Notes: generated by a model not told the origin, from the sequence alone. 64,000 bases of DNA from Chaetoderma sp. LZ-2023a (GCA_034401795.1 CM067370.1:58825333-58889332), one strand, 5' to 3'. Counted from the stretch's first letter, positions 36,419 through 47,628 are shown. Translations and numbers: made by a program.

Positions 36419-36824
36419 AGTTTGACATCTGTGGTAAACGTTCGCGCATGGCGGATCGACGCACGAACGTACACTAGGCAGGAATTATAGACTTCCTGGG
36501 GTAGGCACGTGGCCGGAGAGGAGTAGTGACGTATTAGACTCGTATTTAAGAGACAGAGCACATAGGGGTGCCAAGAGGAGGGGGAGGCATACTTTTAGTT
36601 TTAATTTTTGACCCGGAATTATTTTTCCATGCCTTTTTTTTTGTTAGTTTTATTACTAATATTACGGTGCGGGCTATAACTTTATTTAGTATATGATTCT
36701 AAACAATAGCTCGCATGGGTGTTCTTGAGTGCGGAAAATCATGATCTCCGCAGAGGACACCCAAGCTCCAACGTACGACAATTTAAGTTTGTATATATAT
36801 AAAAATATAATAAAACAAATAGAC

Positions 36825-36899
<75 letters not shown>

Positions 36900-37453
36900 C
36901 ATGTAACATACCATTACGAGGTATTTATTTATTAATCACACCGAATTACTGGCGCACCCCAGGTAAATAAAGGGGTACGCAACACGTATCACTTAGTATT
37001 ATCATTATAAATATCTATTTGCGGCCCATTATTGCGGGTCCGCAACGGTCAGCTCTCGCTGGCCCATATCCGTCCTGACGTCTAAGACAGGAAGAAAAAT
37101 AATAAGAAAAATAAGATATTTAATAATAATAATAACTTAGACTGGTTTATCAGGCAGCCTCAGCGTAGCTGAGACTGCATGACGGGATTGTGACGTTATT
37201 GCACTGCGGGATGTTGTATTCTTTTTACGTCGCACACGACGTTCTTACAACCTCGGAATCCGCAGTGCTCATTTCGTGTGAGACACAACCGGGCACTGAA
37301 GTGTGTGGTTGTGTCAGATAACCATAGTCATCCTAAGGACGGTATTCAATTGATCTAACATATATAATAAGAAGAAAAGTATTTTAAAAATAAAGTAATA
37401 ATTAATACATTTCCACGAATCGCCTATTGATATTTCTGCTGAATTACATATGA
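36419..37453 (-). other. gypsy 3' untranslated region with (TA)n
   Basis: No ORF of interest. A perfect (TA)34 tract lies at 36829-36896; the rest is AT-rich with some CpG-rich stretches. Confidence 0.6.
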
Positions 37454-37882
37454 TCACACCGCAACAGCAAAATTTCCCCATTGAGTCTGGGTCCCGCGAC
37501 TGACGGTGGTGGGTCGCGGTGGATGCACTGTCATTGCTGAAATGCTTTTATTATTATCATTATTGGCACTGTCTGAAATATCCGAAGTGATGGTGGCGGA
37601 AATATGCGCGTCCATTATGTCTCTCACAGTTAGTGCTGGTTCCAATATATCTGTCCGTATAGCAGCGGCGGTACTAGTGGTTGCCAATGTTGCTGGTGCG
37701 GTGGTGTTGGCCACTGTCGTGGTGGCGGTTGTAGTCGTCGTGGTGGTCGCTGTTGCTGTTGTGGTGATGGCGGCGAGCTGTACCGTAGGCTGAAGTCGTA
37801 ATGCGGGAACGGATACGGCGGGAGACGACATCTTCCGAAACTTAGCATACTTTAGTAGACGACTCGTGGTGATGTTAGGCAC
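37454..37882 (-). CDS. Threonine/alanine-rich ORF in gypsy accessory region
   Basis: 142 codons on the element's sense strand, of which about 40 in the middle are mostly Thr and Ala. It is followed by ILEPALTVRDIMDAHISATI and SRGTQTQWGNF before the stop. No family is recognised. It lies downstream of the zinc-finger ORF in a different frame, so it may be the 3' part of the same accessory protein after frameshifts, a spliced exon, or chance. The Thr/Ala run comes from an ACN/GCN-rich microsatellite-like stretch. Confidence 0.35.
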   Translation of the reverse strand: MPNITTSRLLKYAKFRKMSSPAVSVPALRLQPTVQLAAITTTATATTTTTTTATTTVANTTAPATLATTSTAAAIRTDILEPALTVRDIMDAHISATITSDISDSANNDNNKSISAMTVHPPRPTTVSRGTQTQWGNFAVAV

Positions 37883-38394
37883 AGCTTGGATATCTTGTGT
37901 CTCTTCCCAGCGTATGGACCTTCCGGCATGGTTCCCTTTCTGAATGCGGGGTCAGAAAGGCGAGGAGGCGGATGCTGAATATCACGGGTCGGAGTTACAC
38001 TAACTGTCACAGGCTGCGAAGGTCCCAATCCTTCGTCTATGGTAAGTGCGGGTAACTTGGAATGTCTATTTCTGCAGGTGTCATAATTACCACTGAAACC
38101 GGTTGACTGGCTAATACTACGGTGGCGGGTGTGGTGACCGTAGCTGGATGGCTAATAACTGATGCGGGTGCTGCCGAACTGGTTTCTGTGTGAGACTTTC
38201 GCTTCCTACTCTGCTTCAGGACCGGTGTGGAGGAAGTAATTGGTACCGGCGTAACACTTCCAGACGTGGCTGCGGGCAGGATTTCTTATCTGGCTGTCGG
38301 TACGTTGCTTACTGTAGCCGCGGGAAGATGATGGCTAACGGGATATCTACGAGTAGTGTTCTTCGTGCGGACCATTTTCTCGGTCGGGAGCACT

Positions 38395-38745
38395 TTAACC
38401 GGGAGCCGAGATTCGAAGCGGGTGGCTAAAATGACACAATCCTCGTTCTCTTCCCCAGGAACTAACATCAGGAACTAACATCACTTCCAACACACGGTGG
38501 CGATAACGGAGCGTGTGTGTCGCCCCGTAGCGAGTAGCGGTGTAGAGATACTGGCACGTCACACAAAAGGCTAACTGGAAAAGATGATCCTTATTAACAT
38601 GAAGGTTGCGGTCGGATTTTCTAGTGAAAGTTCTGGTACATGGCTCTCTGCTAGCTAACAGTGAGTTACATGGGAACCGTTTCGGAACTGGTACCGATTC
38701 TTCTTCTTCGGATTCCGACAATGCTAAATCTTCAAGGAGTGACAT
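38395..38745 (-). CDS. Accessory protein with two C2H2-type zinc fingers in gypsy element
   Basis: 116 codons on the element's sense strand, beginning MSLLEDLALSESEEEES, an acidic N-terminus. Residues 26-54 give C26-x9-C36-x12-H49-x4-H54, with Phe and Leu at C2H2 core positions (TFTRKSDRNLH). Residues 61-83 give C61-x2-C64-x12-H77-x5-H83. Two such patterns in one short ORF are unlikely by chance. A short direct duplication (aggaactaacatc, about 38457-38482) throws the frame; on the far side an open frame continues to 38286, so the original protein was longer. It lies downstream of integrase, where gypsy elements normally have nothing or an env gene. A DNA- or RNA-binding regulator of the element is the natural guess, unproven. 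A promoter-like module lies 220 bp upstream. Confidence 0.6.
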   Translation of the reverse strand: MSLLEDLALSESEEEESVPVPKRFPCNSLLASREPCTRTFTRKSDRNLHVNKDHLFQLAFCVTCQYLYTATRYGATHTLRYRHRVLEVMLVPDVSSWGRERGLCHFSHPLRISAPG

Positions 38746-38960
38746 CTTGTTCCCGCATGGTAGTTAGTTGCGGGAACTTTATTCAAAACCCAATGCCCTA
38801 TCTCTTCATGGTTTATGACTTTCCAGGCCAAATATATAATAACGAAATAATAAGAAGAAAAACAGCAGAAATTGGTTTGCGACACGAAAGAAGCCTAATG
38901 CTATGTTCTTCCCTGGTGTTGAGTTTTGGCGGGAAGACTAAGTTTCAGAGCGCGCTTCCT

Positions 38961-38989
38961 CCTTTTATACTATTTGGTGATGTCACAGG
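38961..38989 (-). promoter_or_regulatory. Internal copy of the LTR TATA/CRE-like module
   Basis: Minus-strand CCTGTGACATCAC (38977-38989) then, six bases on, GTATAAAAGGAGG (38958-38970). It is nearly the same as the LTR module, while flanking sequence is unrelated. It sits about 215 bp upstream of the zinc-finger ORF on the same strand, so it could drive a separate transcript. Confidence 0.5.
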
Positions 38990-39230
38990 TGGCGGATAAC
39001 CACACCTAAAAGTTTTAACAGGTGATTCGGTCATCCTTATATGAATGTTTCCTCGTTTTCCGGCCTGGATGTCATAGGATTAATTCCTCCTATATAAAGG
39101 GAGTACTTTTAATTATAGGAAGAATGGCTCGTTAAACTTGTCTTTATTTCGCACATTTAACAGCTTCCGATCAACATAAAAACGTGGTACTACTTTTTCT
39201 TTGCAGGGCCTCACCTTTTAATTAGTGAGG

Positions 39231-40664
39231 TAGAGCTGGGCGGTATTGATATTTACATGATGGTATCGGTACCATGAAAATGTACCGCGGTACCACAGTA
39301 TACCGTCATCTGAGCTTGAGGCATGCCACGAAATTAGAACAATCTTTTCCATTTCCTTTTCACTGTCATCTCCAATCAACGGTAAATATAGGTAAAATAA
39401 ATAAATCGGCTTCATGATTTAGAGAAGAAAAACATGGCTATAGCGACTGTTTAGTTTCACGATTTTATTAGGTCACTATTCTTATTGACGTAATATCATT
39501 CACGGGAATATCGGTCAAAGGGTGTGGTAGACTCGCTAACTATTACCCGCTGTTTGAGACATTGGGGTGCACTATTTTCAATCTGGATTGTTCTTGCTAT
39601 TAATGCGTGCGACCAGCAAACGGTAAATTTTAGTTTGGCAGTCGAGTGCTTTGATAAACAGAGTCCAGACAAAATCCGCGAGTATTTAAACGGGGCGAGT
39701 GTTGTACTCTTTTATTTCTGTTGGAGTCGTATATTCTGTTACTCGCGAAAACAGGCCTATACACATACATATAACACGACATTGAATATAGCCGATTCCA
39801 AAGCTTCTGATAATTACCGAGTACCCGATGTGCAGACTCGTTACTCGGCATGCTTCATGTGAACAATGCGTGTAAAAAGCTATTTCCGCGAACTTCCGAC
39901 GTGTAGCCATTTGAAAAATGAATTACAAAAACTAAAACACTATAATTTTTAGGTGTCGTTACATAAACTGGATTTAATCCTTAGAGAAATTTCTTAAAAC
40001 AAGACAGAAAAATAAAAAATAACAACTTCAACGCTTGCTCATTGTTAATAAATTAGCACGTGATCAAAACGGCGCGAGCAAATACTACGTTTTAGTAAAT
40101 TTTCATTGATAAATTCAGCATGGTAATGTATTTTCCCACGGTCTAGTTCATGAACAACCAATCAGATACGTCTTTGCGAGATCGCTTTTGTGTTTGAATA
40201 GCACGCAGTTTGTATGTTATTTTGTTATTCTAGCGTGTTTGTTCGATGACAAAATGCTTGGAGTAATAAATTACAAATAATAGAAACGGGAATAGGGAAT
40301 ATATTATAGTGTAATTACTACCGGCGGACAGCCAGAGAATGAGTTTAGATGTTTTAAATAAAGCAGTTTTACCGTGAGACTTTCAAGACGTACGTTTGAC
40401 ATACAATTCTGCCTGTCATTATTTTGTAATTGACGTCTTGATGTTTGTTTTTACAACGACCCTTTCACCTCAACTCGGCTAATATTGTTGGCACTATTAG
40501 CACTTATTTACCCTTGGTCAAGTCAGATTTTATGAATATATTTCTCAAATATTGGTCAACCATTATGGACGGTATTCACGGTATTTGGAAATGTCAACGG
40601 TCACGGTATCGGTTCACGGTATACCGCGGTCCTCACGGTACTACCGTCAGACCGCCCAGCTCTA
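39231..40664. mobile_element. hAT-like non-autonomous DNA transposon (1.43 kb)
   Basis: Terminal inverted repeats TAGAGCTGGGCGGT (39231) and ACCGCCCAGCTCTA (to 40664) have the hAT-type TAGxGxTG start. Subterminal copies of CGGTA/TACCG-rich motifs ('gtaccgcggtaccac', 'ggtataccgcggtcc') are concentrated in the first and last 130 bp. The flanks show an imperfect 8-bp duplication, TAGTGAGG (39223-39230) against GTGTGAGG (40665-40672). No transposase is encoded, so mobility would have depended on another hAT element. Inserted in the 3' accessory region of the gypsy element. Confidence 0.82.
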
Positions 40665-40672
40665 GTGTGAGG

Positions 40673-42519
40673 CAGTTTTCCAGGTTGGATGCTTATAAAC
40701 TTGCCTATTTGAATTTTAGGCTGGAGCGCCCGATGGGGTGTGTGGAAGCTAGGTGACGTCAGCGGTAATCCCCCGGACTCACCCTCGCCACTCCTCCATA
40801 ACGCTGTGGTAGTCTCGTCTTTGGGCGGCTCTTTTGTTTAAAGCGTTTGATCCAACTTACTGGAAATAGCAGTAAATGTCACGTGGCTCCAAAAAGCACG
40901 TGGTTGATCGGAAACGATTATGCTGTCTATGGCAACGGCCAAAATTCTGTTGCTGAGGTGTAGTCTATTGTAGAGGCGAGAGATAGAAATAGATATGTTA
41001 CATCAAGATCTTTATAATGTCCCGTATTTGTACGAGTTCTTTAACATGCGTCTTGGTAGGTGTCTGTAATAGGTAGTTCTCAGTCCGTGTCGATTATAGA
41101 CTGGAACGCAAGGAAGAGAATTTTTGAAATTCTCTAATTTTACTGTCAGATTTTTGATGCCGCTTTACCGGCCCGTGCGCTAATGATTTGTAGCATTGTA
41201 GCGCAGTTGTACTCTTAATCAAAAATTTAACAGTAAAGTTGTAAGTAATTTTGATGTGTGGTTTAAACAGTTCTATTCATGCGGTAGATCAACGTTACTG
41301 ACCCCATCAAGACAGCTGTGTTTTCCGAGCGGGAGGGCTGGCCAAGCATTCTCCTCAATGGGTAGAACTAGCTCCTGTCCCGGCCTAGACCAAACATATT
41401 AGTACCATTTTAATAATGGTTAAATTACAGTACAACTCGCAAAAATGTGTGACACCATTATTACAATTACAATGCCGTTGTTCGGAGATTGTGAATACAG
41501 TCAACCTGAGCGTCTGTTTCTGTCATGTTGGTGATTTGAATGTGACACGCATGACTGGTTTTCTGTTGATGGAACTTGCGCTGTTGTGAAGGTAACGTGT
41601 TTATGACCGCCGGGTGCGGGAGGTGGGAGGGAGAGGCGGCGTGAATGTCAACTTTATCGAACCCTGTGGGTATTTCACTCTGTAATGCCCGAGCCCGTGG
41701 GCGGGACAGAGTTACTTTAGAGCGAAGACGACCTGTTGGATGCTGTCGTAACTTTGATCAATCCATTGTCGAATTCGACTTTTCGGTAGTAAAATCCTAC
41801 TCGTGACTGACAACAATGCAGGCATCTTTCTCTCTTAATAATATTGACTGTTATTACGTGTAGATGAAGTATGTAGTTTAGCTGTTCACGTACGACGTCG
41901 GGAGAAAGGGAACGGGGAGGAACGTTGGACAAACGGCCTCCCATGACGCGTACTGTAGATGGCTGTAGTGTATTCCTGATATCCATATGATCAGTTCTCC
42001 TGTAACTGGATAACAAGGTGTGTGCGGGAGATTTGTTGGTTGCGGTTTGTTGATAATAATGCTGTTGTCGGGATGTCCGGGCTGCTGTATGATGCCAATG
42101 TTATAAGCGAAGTGGGCGCATTCCAGTTTTCCACGCTGGTGAACGCCAAGTCTGTTGTTATTTGCGGGAGGGATTTGTTGCGGGAATATTTATGTCTCTA
42201 CCGGTAATTAATTAAGACCGGTAGGTGCTGCTAAATGCTGTTGTTGCCGATGTTGAATGTCTCCGTTATGCTGAGTATAACTGAGCAAGTCTGTGATGTA
42301 GGTGCAATGATGAATTGACGCATCCAGTCTTGAAGGCAGGTGTGTTCTTGTAGGTGTTGACATTCTGTCTGTTGTGTGATGTTCTGACTGCTCACGGGGG
42401 AGTATGGTAGGCCTATTGGATGGGGCGGCCTTTGGATAGGGGGATGTGATCATCTCCCGTTACACGACGGTTGTTGTCCTGTCGTGGTTTTTAGACACCG
42501 GGAAAATTTGAGCCGAGAG
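40673..42519 (-). other. gypsy accessory region, unassigned
   Basis: About 1.8 kb between the hAT-like insertion and pol. Two minus-strand ORFs (41717-42016, 99 codons, with a CLHCC motif; 42208-42453, 81 codons) show no recognisable domain and may be chance. Sequence is CpG-rich with 'gcgggag' repeated. Confidence 0.4.
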
Positions 42520-43125
42520 TCAGCTGAACAGACTGCTTCCCTGCCCACCACAGGAGGTAATGTTGGTCGTTGCTGTGCGGGATGCCACCTCTGTTGCAGC
42601 AGCCTCTGTCATATCTGAAGATTGACGGTCAACAGACGATGAGTGGAGTGTGAAATGGACTGGGCTGGTGATGTCCGAACTTGGTGTGTAGATAAGGGAC
42701 GCGAATTGGAGTGATGACGGTGGTGGGACTATTGAAGAGGGTGTCCCTTGGGGGAATTGTGGTTTCTCGATTTCGGGAATTGGTCGGGTACACCTTGTTG
42801 TACGGTTCTGCGGTTCTAGACACGCCAAGGCTTCATCAATCCTTTTCACTTCCATGCTATTCACCACATGTTCCACCCCACAGGAAGCATGGGTTGGGTC
42901 AGCCTCAGCTTCCGCTTGTGTTAACTCTATGATGGGGGTCATAGCATGAAGTGGGTGGAAATGGGAAGAGATCAGAGGAAAAACCTTTCCATTCGGTCCC
43001 TTGGACAAAACAAACACAAAGTTCTTCAGATACGACTTCCCAGATCGAGTAGACCCGTGCTGAGGAGGGAGAGGACGAGTACGTATCTCGTCATCGTCGT
43101 CACCGTTAGCTGCCTGTTCATCCAC
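42520..43125 (-). CDS. ORF overlapping the integrase end in gypsy element, unknown
   Basis: 201 codons on the sense strand overlapping the 3' end of the integrase frame by about 100 bp. It starts MDEQAANGDDDDEIRTRPLPP and includes KSYLKNFVFVLSKGPNGKVF, then Pro/Ser/Thr-rich sequence. No signal peptide, long hydrophobic segment or envelope-like feature is visible, so an env gene is not supported. It could be the natural C-terminal tail of pol after a frameshift, or a separate accessory ORF. Confidence 0.4.
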   Translation of the reverse strand: MDEQAANGDDDDEIRTRPLPPQHGSTRSGKSYLKNFVFVLSKGPNGKVFPLISSHFHPLHAMTPIIELTQAEAEADPTHASCGVEHVVNSMEVKRIDEALACLEPQNRTTRCTRPIPEIEKPQFPQGTPSSIVPPPSSLQFASLIYTPSSDITSPVHFTLHSSSVDRQSSDMTEAAATEVASRTATTNITSCGGQGSSLFS

Positions 43126-44621
43126 GTTCTGGCTTGGTAGAACTGGGGCTGAACTAGCACCGCGGTGCTCTGCGCTAACCGTGGGAATACTAATCTCCGT
43201 AGAAATATCTGTCTGGGTACCAGTATCACAAGAATGCCCAGTCCGTGCTCTGGTGCTGGGTCGTCACTGACACAAGGTTTAAGTCGATCGAAGTGAATGA
43301 CTGAGGTCAGACCATCCGAAGCACGGATACGGTAGGTCACGTCCAACGTCTTACCTACTACCACATAGGGGCCTTTCCATTGGTAACTCAGTTTACTTGG
43401 CACGTTTGCAGACCGTCGTGAATCGTGTACCCAAACCATTCTTCCTGCTTCATATGGATCTCCATGCACTCTCCGGTCGTGCCATGTCTTTTGCCGCCGG
43501 TGTGCAGTGGATAGTGTTTCTCTCACTAACTCATGGGCTTGTTCTATCCTTTGCCGCAAGAGTTGAACATAGAGAGATGGTGAATTTTTCTCCTGGTATT
43601 CGTGGCATGGCCAGATCCAGGGGTAAGGCTAATTCACGGCCTAACATTAACCGAGCAGGGGTGTAGCCCGTGCTGGAATGTTCCGAAGTGCGGTAAGCCA
43701 TGAGCACATACTGGAGCCATAGGTCCCTATCTCTAAAATCAAGGCGTGTTTCCTTTGTAAGCATCTCCACGAGCGTTCTGTTGAATCTCTCTACCATCCC
43801 GTCGCTCCGAGGGTGGTACGGAGTTGTCCTTGTTTTGACGATATGGAATAATTTGCAGAGCTCTGAAATGAGCCGGCTCTCAAAATTACTTCCTTGATCG
43901 GAGTGCAACTCATAAGGCATATCAAAGTGGCAGAACACATTGGTGGCCAAGACTGCCACTACGGTGGATGCCTCTTGGTCCGGCAAAGCAAATGCTTCTA
44001 CCCGCGTCGTAAAATAATCTTGTAACACGAGGATGTATTTATTTCCATCATCCATCGTATTCAAGGGTCTGAGCACGTCGATAGCCACTCGCTCCCACGG
44101 TGCACCAACAATCTTAATTTGACATGTTTTTGGGCATGAGATACATTTGGCAACCCATGCCTTGACACTATCGCGAATCCAGATCCAGTGGAATCTCTGT
44201 TTGATATGGGCAACAGTCCTTTCCACAGCCAGATGTCCGGCGTTATCATGTTGTTGTTTTAATATCAGTTCTTGATAACTTTCCGGTACTACCAAACGGT
44301 CATTAATGTACAGAATGTTATTTATTAATCGACATTCTCCGAACCATTGGTAATAATATTTAGCCGTGGTGGATAGAGGTGTTACCGATTCCTTAGGATG
44401 ACGTACCCCCTCCTGAATCCACGCGTATATATTCCGTGTCTGCACGTCTCTTGTTTGGTGATGTGCGATTTTCTCTGGATTCCACTCTGCGCGCACCTCA
44501 ATTCGGGGAACTCCGGAGATGGCTGTGTTGACTGTGTCACAGTGTCGGCCTCTTCATGTTCAGCCTCCGCGCCGATTCTGCTAAGGGCGTCAGCATTTCC
44601 ATGCAATTTGCCGGTGAACAA
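43026..44621 (-). pseudogene. gypsy pol: integrase
   Basis: The main open segment 43531-44496 (321 codons) has the zinc-binding HHCC domain (HDNAGHLAVERTVAHIK...CISC). The catalytic core follows with D in VAIDVLRPL, D in ELHSDQGSNFE and E in MVERFNRTL, all three catalytic residues present. 43026-43559, in another frame, gives the GPY/F-like C-terminal module (YQWKGPYVVVGKTLDVTYRI...IHFDRLKPC). 44382-44621 is the RNase H-integrase linker. A frame change near 43540 separates core and C-terminus. No chromodomain is seen. Confidence 0.88.
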
Positions 44622-44629
44622 CGTTAAAG

Positions 44630-45235
44630 TTATAGGCCTGCAGGGATTCCTGCCATCTCGCTACCTGGCCCTCCAGTTTTTTTTAAGTTCCTGAGCCACC
44701 GTAGCGAGGCAAGGTCTGTACGGAGTGTAAAAGGGTGCCCGTACAGAAAGTGCTTGTAATACTTGACAAAATGGACCGCTGCCAATAGTTCTCGCTTGGT
44801 GTTTGCGTATCTTCTCTCCGTTTTATTCAGAGTACGCGAACCGTAACCCAACACCTGCTCTGTTCCGTCTTTGGTGACTTGAGATAGAACCGCGCCTATA
44901 GCGAAAGCTGACGCATCAGTGTCTAAGATGAAATCGAGGTTTGGATTGGGATGAGCAAGAATTGGTGCGGTTGTCAAGAGTTCCTTCAGCGCCCCGAAGG
45001 AGCCTTCACACTCACTCGTCCACTCAAATGGTCGATCTTTCTCGGTGATCTTGTAGAGGGGTGAAGCAATCTAAAATCTAAAGCTGAAATATCGGATGTA
45101 ATGGCGATAGTACTGGCATAGGCCAAGGAAACTCTGTGTCTCCGTAACTGAAGAGGGCCGCAGCCACTCTGCTACTGCCTTAGTTTTCGATGGCTGTGTA
45201 GCTTGTACCCTTTGGCCTACCCGGTGTGGTTCACT
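44630..45235 (-). pseudogene. gypsy pol: RT thumb and RNase H
   Basis: 45071-45235 reads HRVGQRVQATQPSKTKAVAEW and ETQSFLGLCQYYRHYI, the gypsy RT thumb/connection. 44630-44977 has FILDTDASAFAIGAVLSQ, LGYGSRTLNKTERRYANTKRELLAAV and LRTDLASLRWL, the gypsy RNase H with its D, E and D residues. A frame change separates the two. Confidence 0.85.
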
Positions 45236-46187
45236 GTCCCCGCCATGCTGGACGGACGCCCAGTTCCCCACACAGGATGCAGCCTGGACTAGGCACCTTT
45301 CCATATATGCCTGAGATAAAGACCTGTTCAAGTTATGGGGTCATAATCCGGGACAGTCAAGATGCACACTGACAACTCCTGAGTCGAGCAAACACAGTAC
45401 TGGGCGCCAATAGGGTCATCTTGGCAAGGGGCCATAGCCCCACGGAGGCGATGTCCGCTAGACACATCGCAACTAAGGCCCTCGCGTAGATCGTACTTTG
45501 ACGTCATTTTAGCTGAGAGGCCCTGTGCAGATTGTACTTAGACAGATCATCCACCCCACGGGTACGTGGACGCCAGACTGCTCCACCCGTCCGGCAAGTA
45601 ACAGGTACACCGTCTCACACACATACCCTCATGCTTCCCAAAGAATCACTTTTCATGACCTCTGATCACAGGAGACATGACTTGCAATACGAACGCTTGC
45701 CATGGCCTGACTGTACATTGAGCCATCTTGACCACTCAAAACCAGAAACGGGTTGATGAACTGACATGATCAAGACGACCGACCGGTGACCCAGTCGATA
45801 GCGATCACCATCTGAACTCATGCTCAGGGGTAACCGACGGTCTGACCCGTACCTATCTGCCAACAGAGTACGAACTTTGACAGTTTTCCCCAGCCTTGCC
45901 TGCAGAGCACCTCCGACAACCCCACATAATTGCAGAGACTTGGGTGTGGACTGTAATCCACGTACCACGTATGTCCACTTGTTGAGACAGGATGAACCAA
46001 AAATCTCAGTAGCCCAAACATTATGCCGGCTAGACGGTACCACAGTAGGATGTTAATTCATCCTTCGTTAGACATGGAGGCCTTCAGTATCTCCTCTGCA
46101 CTATAAACCATTGTTTTACGTGTCCCCAGACCCTCGCGGGCCCACTGCCGCCTGTTTTGGACACCCTTTGAGGAGCCTATCCCTCTC
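45236..46187. other. Replaced block of unknown origin inside gypsy RT
   Basis: About 950 bp without pol similarity lies between ...EQTLTNLDT (RT palm end) and HRVGQRVQAT (thumb). Roughly 33 codons normally found between these points are missing, so this is an insertion with loss, or a rearrangement, rather than a clean transposon. No terminal inverted repeats or target duplication were found by eye. ORFs inside it show no family. Confidence 0.55.
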
Positions 46188-46884
46188 TGGTGTCCAAATT
46201 GGTTAAGGTTTGCTCAAACGTGGGTCCAAAGACTATTACGTCATCGATGTAACAGAGAAAGATTTCCCATTGCAGGGTAGTCAATACCTGCTCAATGAGT
46301 CGTTCAAAAGTTCCGGGAGCGTTGCACACGCCATAGGGCATCTTGCGGAATTGGAAAAGGCTGTCCCTACAAACGAATGCTGTCTTTTCCATATCAGCTT
46401 CATCCATGGCTACTTGCCAGTAACCACTAGCTAAATCAAGGGTACAAAACCACTTGGCTCCGGACAAGGAATCCAAGGCCTGATCTATCCGAGGTAACGG
46501 ATAAGCGTCTTTAACGCTAAGATCATTAAGGCGGCGGTAGTCAATACAAAACCGCAAGGTTCCATCCTTTTTGCCTGCTAGCACTATAGGGCTAGCCCAT
46601 GAAGATGCTGAGGGTTCAATAATACCAGTCTGCAACATGTCATTTACTTGTTGGTGTGCTTCTGCTTCTTTGTGAACGGGAAGACGTCGTACCGGTTGTC
46701 GTACGGGGCGATTATTGCCTGTATCGATGGAGTGTCGTACGAGATGAGTCTCCGAGATCCATATCTCCGGAGGAAAAACTATCGCGGTATTTATGTAGTA
46801 GTTTCCGAATTTCTCGTTTTTGTGATTGCAGTAATCCAACGGTGGCACGTAGATACAAATCGTGTAAATGTTCGGGTAAATCAT
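46177..46884 (-). pseudogene. gypsy pol: reverse transcriptase palm
   Basis: The RT core is open: MLQTGIIEPSASSWASPIVL, KKDGTLRFCIDYRRLNDLS, DAYPLPRIDQALDSLSGAKWF, TLDLASGYWQVAMD, FQFRKMPYGVCNAPGTFERL and the catalytic CYIDDVIVF. All are standard Ty3/gypsy motifs with intact catalytic Asp residues. The upstream segment (46712-47164) is in another frame and supplies the RT N-terminus and protease-RT linker. The domain is cut at about 46187 by the replaced block. Confidence 0.92.
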
Positions 46885-47628
46885 CAGTCGTTTGCGGTGT
46901 TGTGTCAGAAAGTGCAGGTGATTCCAGGGAGACTATGTCCACTAAATGGCTGCAGTGTACTCCTGGTTCCAGAGTGATGGGATCTGCGGTACCATTGAAC
47001 ACTCTAAAAGGTATTCCTTCCTTATTAGTAGTGTCCACTATTATACGGGGACTTGCGCATTGTGAGGCGATCATATAATCAGGGTCGGGTTCCAGCATGG
47101 CGATATGTGTGTTGCTTCCTAACTGGTGCGGTGGCCCATAAGATCTGTTCCTGTACCGGCTCAACTGTGGTGGTACTTGTTAATATTACGGCACACGTAT
47201 CGTACAATGATGATGCTGGTCCGAGCGGGATGCGTCGGCCGTGTATGTCGAGTTCCTTCTGTCTGCAGTGTATGATGGCTTCGCTGGCACTGAGGAAATC
47301 AGAGCCAAGTAGGGCATCGTTATGAATAGAGGCGATGACAACTCTGAATGAATTGCATTTCCTCTATTTGGATAATTAAATTAACTACACCGGCTACGGG
47401 TACATCTGCTCCCGTAGCCGTCTGTGGGTAAATATTTGTAGGCTTAAGGGGAGGCTTTTTATGAGGTGGGATGCTTTCGTATAAGCGCTGGTTACATACT
47501 GTGATAGAAGCACCGGTGTCGACGGTGGCACTGGTGGAAACACCACTAAACAGACAGGCACATTTGTATATTACTTTGCGATGTACCTGCGGAAGAGTTT
47601 CCAATGATGCTGTCCATGATAATGGCAT
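46712..47628 (-). pseudogene. gypsy pol: aspartic protease and protease-RT linker
   Basis: 47320-47628 contains SATVDTGASITVCNQRLYE, the retropepsin active site D-T-G-A. 46712-47164, in another frame, is the linker (GIPFRVFNGTADPITLEPGVHCSHLV and EIRKLLHKYRDSFSSGD), a usual segment just before gypsy RT. Confidence 0.82.

Noticed and set aside
36729..36935. Tyr-Ile repeat ORF
   Set aside because: It is the translation of a (TA)n tract in the gypsy 3' region.
37506..37793. Val/Ala-rich hydrophobic ORF on the + strand as a membrane protein
   Set aside because: It is the antisense shadow of the Thr/Ala-rich repeat stretch and opposite to the element's coding strand.
42520..43125. Envelope gene of the gypsy element
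   Set aside because: No signal peptide, cleavage site, long hydrophobic segment or Cys pattern is visible; the ORF is acidic then Pro/Ser/Thr-rich.
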